A stretch of DNA of 64,000 nucleotides from contig BLAL01000053.1 of assembly GCA_015698045.1 (NCBI GenBank), forward strand, positions 1,614,501 to 1,678,500, read 5' to 3'. This DNA is from Rhizophagus clarus (taxonomy: Eukaryota; Glomeromycota; Glomeromycetes; Glomerales; Glomeraceae). Both the position numbers and the translations under genes were made by a program. The notes under the pieces were generated by a model. It had not been told where the DNA came from. It saw nothing but the letters and a program-made list of their open reading frames with translations, and made no database searches. Below are positions 32,020-42,141 of the stretch, one piece after another (within the stretch, counting starts at the first letter, position 1; each line of letters begins with the position of its first letter).

Positions 32020-34926
32020 CTTAAAAGTGGTCCAAATTAAAAATTTTCCCATTCGCATGTGACAATCTAAAGAAAATTCTCATGATCACTCGCTTTTATT
32101 AGTTATCATAATTCTGGCCGGCATTAAATTATCATAATTTTAGCCAGAATTACGAAAAATTTTAGCCAATAAAATTATGTTCACGTGACGTGATTCGGAG
32201 CTATCATGAGAGAATTACCTAGCTTTAAATGCTTATAACTTTTTATGTAGACATTTTTTTGAAAAACTGTTTGGTAATTTAATAGCATTTAACTTGAAGA
32301 ATAAAATTACTGGTTTATTTTTCTTAAATTTTATTTTTTTAAAATTTTGAAAGTTTTTTAAATGTTACATTTTTATTGTCTAGTATAGACTTCTTGCACC
32401 ATAGTTAGGATCAAAACTACATTCATAAATAAAATAGAGGTAAATTTCTAATGTTAATAAAAAACGATTATCATTATACTTATTTTCATCTCTATTTGAT
32501 TCAAGTTTCTCACGAATATTTTGCTTAATAATTGATCTGTTTCACCAAATAAAATAGTAATTCCAAACTTTAAGTATTATTGGTGCTTTGAATTATTTGA
32601 AAAAAAAGGTTCTATACGCGTTCCTAAAGGAGCATCATTATCTTGTTCTGTACTATTTGTATTAAGAGATCTGGTTCGTTTCACCAACAATTACTTCAAC
32701 GTCTTTCACTGTTGTTGTTGATAGCTACTTTTTAAATTCTTTTATATATTATAAAAAACACTTATATTTAGTCGTGTGACGAGCAAAAAAAAAAAAAAAA
32801 TAAGAAATTTACTTTGAAAATATAAGATTGATGTTTTTTATGTTATACACTATCTCGTATTATATATAATTTCGGCTATGTTTTATATATATATGATATG
32901 CGGTACAATAAAAAATTTTTTTACTTATAAGGAAAATAGAAATGATTTTTTTCTCCTTAAAATTATGTAACGTCGGTAAATGACCGTCGGTGAGATGATC
33001 CTGCTGGTGAAACGTTCGTAGATGATCGGTGAAATAACTTACTTTCGGTGTGATTGGCAAGTTATGTAATCTTTGGTTAAAGGTTTTAAAAAAAGCACCA
33101 TTAGTAATATCAATATACTAATACTTTCTTAAAAGATTAGTAAATGCGCTTTTTGATACATCGTTTAACAGGATTAAATTTCAATATGAAACTGTTAAAG
33201 TTGCCATAACTACTTTCTAGCAATATGCTAATTGATTGAACGGATAAGATCCCGCTAGATAATTTTGTTACATCAAATAAAATAATCAATTTATCGACAT
33301 CTTATTTAATATAATGACTAATCAGAAAAAAATACGTTATAGTAAACCTTCTCGGAATACATGATAAAGTTTTTTTCCTATATAAGGCTTTTTTGAGGTT
33401 GATAATGACAAATTAAATATTATAATATGAATTTTTTAGGAATAAGCATAAATAAATGTTACGTGATGCAACGTCTGGAATTTGCGCCAGATTTGTGGCA
33501 CAGCCAACTTCGCGCCAACTTACAGAGTATTTTGATATTTTTAACCTTTACAAGAATAGTTATGCATGATTATCATGTGAGCGGGTCATTAAACTTCGTC
33601 GGGTTTTTAATCATGGTGAAATTTTATTTTTGTCGTTCATCGCTTTTTTTTGCTAAAGAGATTGAAATTATTAATATAAGAGGAGTAATTTCAAAGTAAT
33701 ATCGATAAATGACATGTGAGGGCATCCTTTGTTTCCTTATTTGCAAACATTTTGTACAACGAAAGGATTATAGTTCACTTTTAAATACAACCGGATTTAG
33801 ACGTAACGACATTAGGTAAAGTATTCTTAAGCAAATCAAAAAAAATGCCCCGAACATTTAAATATTCATTCACATAAGCTCCTTTTGTATAATTAAAAAA
33901 ACTTTTTCAAAGGTGATTCCTTTTTTTTTTTACGTGTCAAAGATTTATTTGGTAAGGGACAATGCGCAAAAAAAAAAAAATTAAGAATAGAAAGTGGTGA
34001 GTTTTTCTTGAGTTTTTCTTGAAAGAACACTTGGCGTGCGAAACTCATTTATTTGTGCGACGAATCCATCTCTAAGATGTAAAAATTATCTTCTTTAACT
34101 TTCGTGTTACTATCTTGGCCATATTGCATAACATGCGGAACATGCGGGTTAAGAAAGTAAGGTGATACAGGCTCATACAACAGTAACATATCACAAAAAT
34201 GACTTATGCGGAGAGAACAATTTTTTCTCGTTATCATTTTTTTACGCTTTGTTTCAAAGAACTATGAGAATAACCATTTATCTTGATAACCGTATTCTTC
34301 TTCTAATATTATACCCCTTTAAGTAAAGTTTATGGTTTATTTATTTGATGATGTTCAATCAATTTTACTTAATTTATTCCGAAACTTATCGTAAATAAAT
34401 AACAATTTTTAATTTGTTCAACCCAAATACGTGTATATAAAAGAGTCCATTTGTAACTATTTATATAAAAAAAAAAATACGCAAACAATTAAGTATGAAA
34501 TTAATTTAAATCATATATGTGTATTTACCGCAGCAAGCTTATATTTATAAATTCTTGTCGGAGATCACAGTGTATCGTTTAATATCCATAATTGACTAAT
34601 CCATATTACATAATTACTTAAATTCTTGTTTAAAACTTGATTTTTAAGAGGTTTTCTGATTTGTTCAGAAAAAAATGAATATCTTAAAAAGAAAGGTGAC
34701 TTCTTTATTTCGACAATTAAAATAATATAAAAAAAAAGATCATCTGCTTTGTTCTTTTTCCTAAAAAATTAGGAAAAAAAAAAGATTTTATTTACAAGAC
34801 TTCTTAGGTCAAACTTGTTAACTTAACCAAGTTTTTTAAAAAGTAAGATAAATTCCAAACTTTTCTCGATATTTTAACATTTCATAACATATAATTATTA
34901 TATTGGTGTTTTTATACGAAAAAAGA
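32020..34926. other. Long spacer; possible transposon end and minor coding remnants
   Basis: At 32080-32220 inverted TTATCATAATTCTGGCC / GCCAGAATTACGAAAAA motifs and CACGTGAC lead to a GAGAGAATTACC end that may be the terminal repeat of the transposon fragment at 31.5-32.0 kb. A minus-strand frame of 53 codons without ATG (32538-32380) has coding-like composition but no partner exons. At 32970-33050 there are GTCGGTGA/CGGTGAAA motifs like those at 52.1 kb. TATATAAAAG at 34434 is a possible promoter element for the following gene, though ~490 bases from its ATG. No other genes supported. Confidence 0.4.
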
Positions 34927-36343
34927 ATGTCTTCTCCTTCCTTAAAAAATAAAATATTGTCGAAGGTTAAGAAAGGGAAAACATGGATGCCGAAGATTGT
35001 ATGTTAATTATTTTTTTCGATTAACTTAATCTTTCATTCTTGACAAAAAAATTATTTATTTCTTTCTTTTAGAAAAGGCGAAAAGGAAACAATGAAAAAA
35101 ATGAACCTTCTACTACAGATAATTCTTCAATAGAACAAGGGGAAATATTTTATCAAGAAAAAAATGAAAAACTTTATTCAATTAAAACTCCTGTATCAAT
35201 AACTAATTTGCCCACTGAAATTTATTTACAAATATTTAGTTATCTTTTATTCACGGATTTATATACTCTTTCAAGCGTATCAAAATTTTTTAGGGACTTA
35301 CTTTGGTCCAAATCAGAATTTACTCAATCAATTTGGAGAAATTGTAGGTTGTTATATTATCCTAAATATCCAAAATTACCTCCACCTGATGGAATGTGTG
35401 AACAACAATATATTTGGATCACTTTAGCGGAAAAAACTTGTCATTTTTGTAAGGAACCATATGAAAAAACTGCTTATGATAAATGGTTAGTTAAAATCAA
35501 TTTTTGCGACCATTGTATGGCGACTGATGAACATACCATAGATGTGTAAGTAAAAAAAAGAAATATTTTTGTTTGTTGAAAAAAAAAAATTATTTTTTTT
35601 TTTTAAAAAAAAGAAAAATATTTTTTAGAAGCGTAAAAAGATCTTTAGGTTTCCCGCAACATCTTAGAGGATGTATTCCACATACGGAATATATCGGATA
35701 TCTCTACAATAAAAACCACCACAAATATTATTTCATTCAGGATGTTGAAAAATTAAAAAATGAGTATGAATCTTTAGCGGAAGAAGAAAGACAAGAATGG
35801 ATTGAAAAGAAAAGAAAAGAACTAAAAGACTATTCAGAAAAGATTAGAGCTTATCAAATACAAGATTGTTCTTATTATTGGTCACGATTTGAGATTTCTA
35901 AACAACCTGAAAGTGATAATAATGAAGATGATTTCGAAGATAATGAAGATGAAGAAGACATTGAACAAGATTATAATCAAGAATATGATCAAAATTATAT
36001 CATCAACAGTTTTAATAATAACCTAAATAGCTTCAATAACCTAAATAGTTTCAATAACTTAAATAGTTTCAATAATTTAAATAGTTTCAATAACTTAAAT
36101 AGTTTCAATAATTTAAATAGTTTCAATAACTTAAATAGTTTCAATAACCTCAATAACCTGAATAGCTTCAATAACCTCAATACCCTCAATAATCCGAATA
36201 GCTACAATGACTTCAACAACCTTAATAATCCTAATAACCTTAATAGCTACTTTAATAGTTTTCTGAATTATGACGATGACTTAAATGAATATGATGATGA
36301 GCCGAATGATGATTATGATGATGTGTTTACCAATTTTCTATGA
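34927..36343 (+). CDS. F-box protein with Cys-rich motif and SFNNLN repeat tail
   Basis: Three exons, 34927-34998, 35073-35545 and 35629-36343, joined by canonical introns of 74 and 83 nt (GTATGT...TTTTAG, GTAAGT...TTTTTTAG), give 419 residues. Residues 1-63 are basic then polar; an F-box follows at about 64-108 (PVSITNLPTEIYLQIFSYLL), which would bind Skp1 in an SCF ubiquitin ligase. A pair of cysteine knuckles, CHFCKEP and FCDHC at about 150-175, may bind a metal. Residues 220-255 form a charged coiled-coil-like helix, 280-303 are acidic, and ~305-385 are a hexapeptide repeat SFNNLN, then an acidic D/Y-rich C-terminus. The substrate is unknown. The ATG was chosen because it gives an in-frame first exon; the internal non-ATG start at 35208 would cut the F-box. 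Confidence 0.85.
36021..36200 (+). repeat. 18-bp coding microsatellite encoding SFNNLN
   Basis: About eight to nine tandem units of AATAGTTTCAATAACTTA inside the last exon of the F-box gene, with synonymous variation between units and loose copies beyond. In-frame length changes would only alter the number of hexapeptides. Confidence 0.9.
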
Positions 36344-38177
36344 TTTAGATGATGTATTTTTATGTGAAGTTTGAGGATAAGGATGAGGATTATTTTAGTA
36401 ATTTTTTTCTTGTAGTTATTAGTTTGTAATTAAAGTAGTTTTTTGTATATTTATTTATTTTTTTTTATTTTTCGTATAAATAAAATATCGATTTTACTTT
36501 TTCAATATTGAATTCAATATGTAGAAATTCTTGATTTTTTTTTAATGAATTTTTTTCGTCGAATCTTGCCAAGATTAATTGACTTACGCAAAAAATACAA
36601 TTGTTAAGGAAATATTGGTAATATTGGACCTAAAAAGAAATGGAATTCAGTTGGAGAGAAACGAAATTCTGATTTACCAATTCTTGAAAAATCAAAATCC
36701 GGGATCGAAAGAAAAGATAGATAAAATAAATGAACGGGTGTTAGTCAATTTAAATGCGCATTTATTTCGTATAGAATTCTGTACTAGCATAACGTTAAAA
36801 GTATAACTGATATATCTAAACAGGATAATTTTTCCCGAAATTACTGAAAAAAGTTAACGCGAAAATTGTCCCCTCATAAAATCTTTAAATGGTTCCAGCG
36901 TTCCGATATTTTTGAATAATGCCCCTATTCAAGTTAAATCCTGTTTAAAATCTACCCCTTCAATTTTTTGAATCAAAACAAACACGAAATTTTTGTTCTG
37001 TGCAACTTCAAAGTTCAATTTCCGCAATCTTCCGAAAATATAAAAGGTTATTTTCTATTAACTCATGTTTAATATACCTACTACCTTATTCATTTTATTA
37101 TTTTTAGAAATCCATTATAAATCATGCGACTAAGGTGCAAAAATTTTGTTTAACGTCTTTGCATCACTTTTCTTTTCTAAAAATAAATTTGAAACGATAA
37201 ACTCAATAACTCAATAACTTAAATTTAATATATGTAAACATATTCTATTACGAAAATATTTAATCCAAAAATAGTTTTCATATATATCATGTGACCATGG
37301 ACTTTTCTCTCGGATGATAAATATATATACTGTATATATAAATATATTATAAAATTTCATCCAATCTTATTATGTTGTACTTGCACGCTTCTCTCACAAT
37401 CATTTGATAAGCATTTATAACGCGCTCCCACTTTCCATACAAAGTATCCGCCTTCAATATAGCAAATTTTGTTTTTAAAAATTTTGCATATTTAATTGGT
37501 AATTTAAATATTCATATATTAAATCTTTTAGTACTGTCAACGTAACCTCAATTTTTGAAGCAGGTAATTTGTATAATATCCGAGGTACTACTATATGTGC
37601 AGTGTTATACAGTACTCTGTACATCATAGCGTTGCGTTATTATAATTGTGTGGATCTCAATCAAACAATATTTGAATATCTTTTGTTTAGCCAATCTTCG
37701 TGTCAAAAAAATATCATTCTCTTCTTTTATTTAAAAGCTAATAATATTTGACTATTTTATCTGGGCGTTCGATCTTCCACTTGCTAGACCCTCGAACCAG
37801 CCCCTTCTGCCTTTCAGACTATATCAGAACAGGTCAAATCCACCCAGGAAACTTATCTGCTATAACTTGCTGGTCCAATGATGTTCTCGATCCGTCGTGC
37901 CAGTTTGCCACCCCAATCTAACTTACTGTGGTAATGAATTAAAGTTTGTTTGACCAAACTAAAGTCGAAGCCGGGCAAATTTTACCGGGTCTCAGATACG
38001 GATTTTTCATCTCCTTATCCTAATCTTCTAATCCCCAACCTTTTAATCCTAACTTTCTAATTCATCTTCTATAAATCCTAATCCAGATTATATTCTAATA
38101 TAGCCCTAATCCTGACTAAATGAGGCGATTCTATATGACTGTGCTTTACATTTACTGTGTGTATACATACATATACG
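36344..38177. other. Spacer with no supported gene
   Basis: Short frames at 36579 and 37569 lack convincing starts, introns or composition. 37760-38010 is locally GC-richer, with a TTCGA-containing stretch that does not fold as a tRNA, followed by CTAATCC-type repeats at 38020-38110. Confidence 0.45.
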
Positions 38178-38763
38178 CAGTGTTGGCAAGTGACATGAAA
38201 TGATACAAATGATAGTAGTTCATTTCAAAAGGCATGATTGTCATTTAAAATATATCATGTGACCTGTAATATATTTCGCATATTTATTCTAACTTTTTAT
38301 TACATTAGATATTTAATTCATTGAACTAACATAAACTGGCATTTCTAAAGATTCATTAAACAAATTAAGTAGATTTCATTCAGCTAATGGATTATCTACT
38401 GGATGAGTATCCTGCCCACCTACTTCAAAATTAATAAGTTTCTTCATTAATAACATCATCGCTATACCAACTGACAAAAACGCGAAAAAAAATTAAAATC
38501 TTTAGATTCATTTTGCATAAAATAAAATGTTATCACTTATTTTTTTTCCAAATTTAATAAACAAATATGTTCATTAAGTATACACCCCTAAAAGAATTAC
38601 CATTAAGAACTATTTTTGCCGCAAAATGGATCATCATTTAAAAATGATACATGTCATTTCGTCACTTATGACATTTATTTTAAATGATACGAATTCTTAT
38701 ATCATTTTGATATCATTTGGGATCATTTAAAAATTAGCCAAATGACATTATTTGCCATCACTG
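38178..38763. mobile_element. 586-bp hAT-type MITE
   Basis: The left end CAGTGTTGGCAAGTGACATG and the right end, complement CAGTGATGGCAAATAATGTC, match the CAGTGNTGGCAA signature common at hAT ends. CATATACG sits directly before the left end and TATATACG lies four bases after the right end (38767-38774), a near match to an 8-bp target duplication. Subterminal AAATGATA/TATCATTT repeats occupy both flanks. There is no ORF. Confidence 0.75.
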
Positions 38764-39816
38764 AATTATATACGTATATATTATTATTATTAATTTTTTT
38801 TTTTTAAAAAGAATTACATATTGAAATAAAAATCCCCAAAAAATTTTTTCATTAATACCTGTTTAAATTTAATTATCGATTTAATAACGTATAGAATCTA
38901 CGTATTGATAAACTATCAATTCCTATAGTAACAAAATTGTCTTCGGATAATTTGTTGTAGACAACCTCTAATAATCATGAAAGTTGATATTAAATATAAA
39001 ATTTGGCGGTAATAAGTACAGTACATATAATATTTTATTGATAATTTGGAATCTACAATGTCTGGAAAGTAACTTAACTTTCTATTGATTCCAGAGACAT
39101 GTAATTACTACCATTAGATGCGTCTCAATGAGAGGAATCTAATGGGCTGAATTTCATCCTTTTGCAATCACTGGATGGCGAGTTATCCTTAAATATTTTT
39201 AAATTTTCATGTTTTGATTTTTTTTTAAATTCAGCTCTTAGTAAAGTGTCTTTTTAGTACTTAAAAAAATTTACCAAACCTTAGGAAAAAAGATAGTCAG
39301 ATAGCATATTTATATGCCTATAAAGTTAGGTTTTATATTACATTTAAAAAATTGGTATCTTGCATTGCTGGATCTGCAGATTTCGCGTTACTAATTAGAT
39401 TATACAACTTTCACCTAATGTCACTAATTTAAATTTATACATAATTTTTTAATTGTTATGTTTTTTCAAATTATGTAAGATCGCAACCGTGATTGTTTTG
39501 ATGGTTAACATCTGTATAGCAATAATCAGACCTTTAATTTCCGTTGAATGTAGCGTGAACACTAAATAGTATTAATACCATAAAATTTTTTCATGAAAGG
39601 ATTTTTATTAATGAAATTTCTGTTATATTTAATAACTCCATCAATTGTATTTTATATTGCTTATATTTTGCGATATTTATCAAAATCAACTAAGTAAATC
39701 AATCTCGATAAAATGTTTCGAAAATAACTAAGAATACAACATATAAAATTTTTCTCCGAGTCAGTCACAGAGTCATGGCTTTCATCCTCTAAACAAATGG
39801 CCTAGGCTACATTCTA
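38764..39816. other. Spacer with no supported gene
   Basis: Apart from the hairpin at 39111-39145 nothing is recognised; no coding frame stands out on either strand. Confidence 0.5.
39111..39145. repeat. Short imperfect hairpin, copy 2
   Basis: CCATTAGATGCGTCTCA and TGAGAGGAATCTAATGG are complementary at 14 of 17 positions with a one-base centre. Related to 9917-9950. Confidence 0.65.
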
Positions 39817-40523
39817 ATGTTGCGAAACCTGCCCATAGATGAAACCTCCGTAACTGGGCGAAACTAGTTTCGTCATAGGTGTAAAATCCGAAACCTCCGA
39901 AATCTCCGAGACTTCCGAAACTCCGAAACTTCCGCAAACCGTAATCTCCATAATCCAAACAAGGGATGATTGGCCAAATTTTTCATATACTGTATACGCG
40001 CGGTCAGTACGCACAGTAACCGCAATTAAAATATGTCGGATGACTATGGAGATGAGAAAAAGGTTTTAGCGGTTTATTGTTGTCGCATATTTGAACTTAG
40101 ATGATGATTATTATACAGTAACTATGGAAGAAGAATATATGAGGGAATATTTGATGATATTAAATCCCGATGCAGAGGTTTTTATTAAAAATTTAGATGA
40201 AATTATTGAGGATAACGAAAAATAGTGTATCAAAATGCAACGTAAACGAAACAGAAAACGAAAGTGACATTAATTGATTCTATGTAAATTTTATAATAAT
40301 GCGATATATATATTAAAAATTAATTAAACCATAAAATTTTTATGACAATAAAATATACAGTAAAAACATAAAATTAGGTTTGGGCAAGTTTCAGATATTT
40401 AAGGTTACGGAGGTTACGGAAGTTTTGGCAGATTATGGAGGTTTGGGTTGACTTTAAGTTTCGGATTTTGACTTCAAAAGGCGAAACGTTTCATCAATCA
40501 CGAAACAGTTTTTTCCGCAATAT
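39817..40523 (+). mobile_element. ~0.7 kb element with inverted CCGAAACTTCCG arrays
   Basis: 39825-39955 is a dense array of CCGAAACCT/CTCCGAAACT motifs; 40380-40515 carries the reverse complement (GGTTACGGAAGTTT, AAGTTTCGGATTTTG). The two arrays face each other around a 400-base centre with a broken small acidic ORF. Outer ends share TTGCGRAA in inverse orientation, but exact boundaries and target duplication could not be fixed. It resembles a foldback-type element. Confidence 0.5.
40033..40225 (+). pseudogene. Small acidic ORF inside inverted-repeat element, frameshifted
   Basis: ATG 40033 opens MSDDYGDEKKVLA; a one-base shift near 40070 then gives a frame continuing LNLDDDYYTVTMEEEYMREY and on to a DEIIEDNEK end at TAG 40225, about 64 residues in all. 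The protein is strongly acidic with amphipathic helices. It is preceded by a palindrome ATACTGTAT at 39987. It could be disrupted by an indel or contain a short unrecognised intron. Not recognised; it may be an accessory protein of the surrounding element. Confidence 0.4.
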
Positions 40524-40824
40524 TATTGCATTCAACTTTTAGTTTTCTGCGTGTTAATGCAGGGCGCTATAGAATTGTAAGTCTATTTTAACCGTTTTCA
40601 CAAAGAAAGATAAATCCAATATTGACATCTGGATCCAATGATTATGATACTTTTCGAATTGACACGCTCATTATAATTTTTGTTATCGTTCAGACGATTA
40701 GTAATATGCGGGATTTTAATAACCAGTATGTTTATAAGAAATCTAATATTGATCCAACATTAGTATTAGTAACATTAATTTCTATTGGTCACCGCATTAT
40801 TCTTAATGACTAAACAATAACTCG

Positions 40825-40882
40825 GTTATTGGATGAGGAATATTGGTCGAAGATCGATATATCTATTCCCTCATCCAATAAC
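40825..40882. repeat. Stable hairpin with 18-bp arms
   Basis: GTTATTGGATGAGGAATA (40825-40842) pairs with TATTCCCTCATCCAATAAC (40864-40882) with one bulged base and a 21-base loop. It may be a miniature palindromic repeat. Confidence 0.75.
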
Positions 40883-42141
40883 TATTTTATTATCGTCGCG
40901 GAGAAATAATGATTACGTATCATTAAAATTTATTATTTATACTATCTAAACCATAATTTTAGATCAACATATTTTTAAAATTAACATTGTATTGTAACCC
41001 ATACGCGATTAATTTTCGATTTCGAATGTTTAATATCCGAAATATAATAGGTGAAAGAATATTATTCTTAAAGTTCCAATATATGCATGGATCTTATCCA
41101 ATCCAATCGTTTCCCATAACCTAAATTAAAATAACCATTTGATGACATATTTAGGATTGAAGAGTCATCTTGAACTTATATTTCAAGTTTACCAGATAGA
41201 TTTTGGAAAATGAACATCCAATTCTCAATCTGTCGATTTAGGAAAACACAAATTAAACTAAATTCGGTGTTGGACTACAGCATCTTTCAGCCTTGTACGA
41301 ATAAAGGAGAGCAAGAAACCCCTTGTTTGATTCTTTATCAGCATATTAATGAAATTAAAAATGGAAATAGAAGAAAGGAAAGAGGGCGTGTTGTACAAAT
41401 TGAAATTTTATGCAAGTAGTATAACAATAAATTTTTTACCAAAAAAAAAAAATCCCTTTCATTGAATAATCCTGATTAATAATGATAATTAATTGGGCTT
41501 CATCAGTTCACCTTTATATGACTATTTTTTTTTTAAAAAAAAAATGATACAATGAAAAATCTCGATAGTTCTAAAAAGCTGCTCTTGTATTTCATTGAAA
41601 TAATATCCCCTTTATTATAATTCCGATTTTGTAGACCCGTTCAAAACTATTCAAAACTTCAAAGGAAAGAAAGATATGAATAATGGTTTAACGGATTCAA
41701 TTATAATTTAAATGCATCTAGATTATGCATCATTTTGAGGTCCGTTCGTTCTTTTTTAAAAGAAATAATCAATCCAATAATATCAATCCAACAATATTTG
41801 ATAAATATTACGCATTACGCCAGTTGCATTATTTTTTCATGCGTGCAATAAATTCTGTGTAGAAATATTATTGTTGTATTAATATAGTACACAATATGTT
41901 ATCAGAGAAAAGATGATCATCTTGTTCATATTTATCCAATAAACGATGCCCAATGTTGAAATGATGATTGATTTTTATTAAATTGATGATATTTATATGA
42001 TTTTACATAATAATTAATTAATATAACATAATTTACATTCTATTTATCACACATATATAGTTTTTTTCATTACGTTTAATTTCTAAAAAGTCAATATTTT
42101 TTTTTTATATATATCAAAATTAGTAGTAATACAATCAATGG
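40883..42141. other. Spacer with no supported gene
   Basis: A 69-codon ATG frame at 41210-41419 has no introns, no recognisable motif and is followed by long A/T runs; not supported. The last ~100 bases are the 3' flank of the minus-strand gene. Confidence 0.45.

Noticed and set aside
33427..33699. 90-codon plus-strand ORF with ATG
   Set aside because: Hydrophobic, no homologous motif, no splice partners, surrounded by non-coding AT-rich DNA.
35995..36189. Minus-strand KLFKLLKLFK ORF
   Set aside because: Antisense of the SFNNLN-coding repeat in the F-box gene.
37760..37810. Possible tRNA (TTCGA-containing, locally GC-rich)
   Set aside because: No acceptor or anticodon stems could be drawn around it.
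39814..40014. Minus-strand 66-codon ORF
   Set aside because: Mostly translation of the CCGAAACTT array (SEVSEISEVSD).
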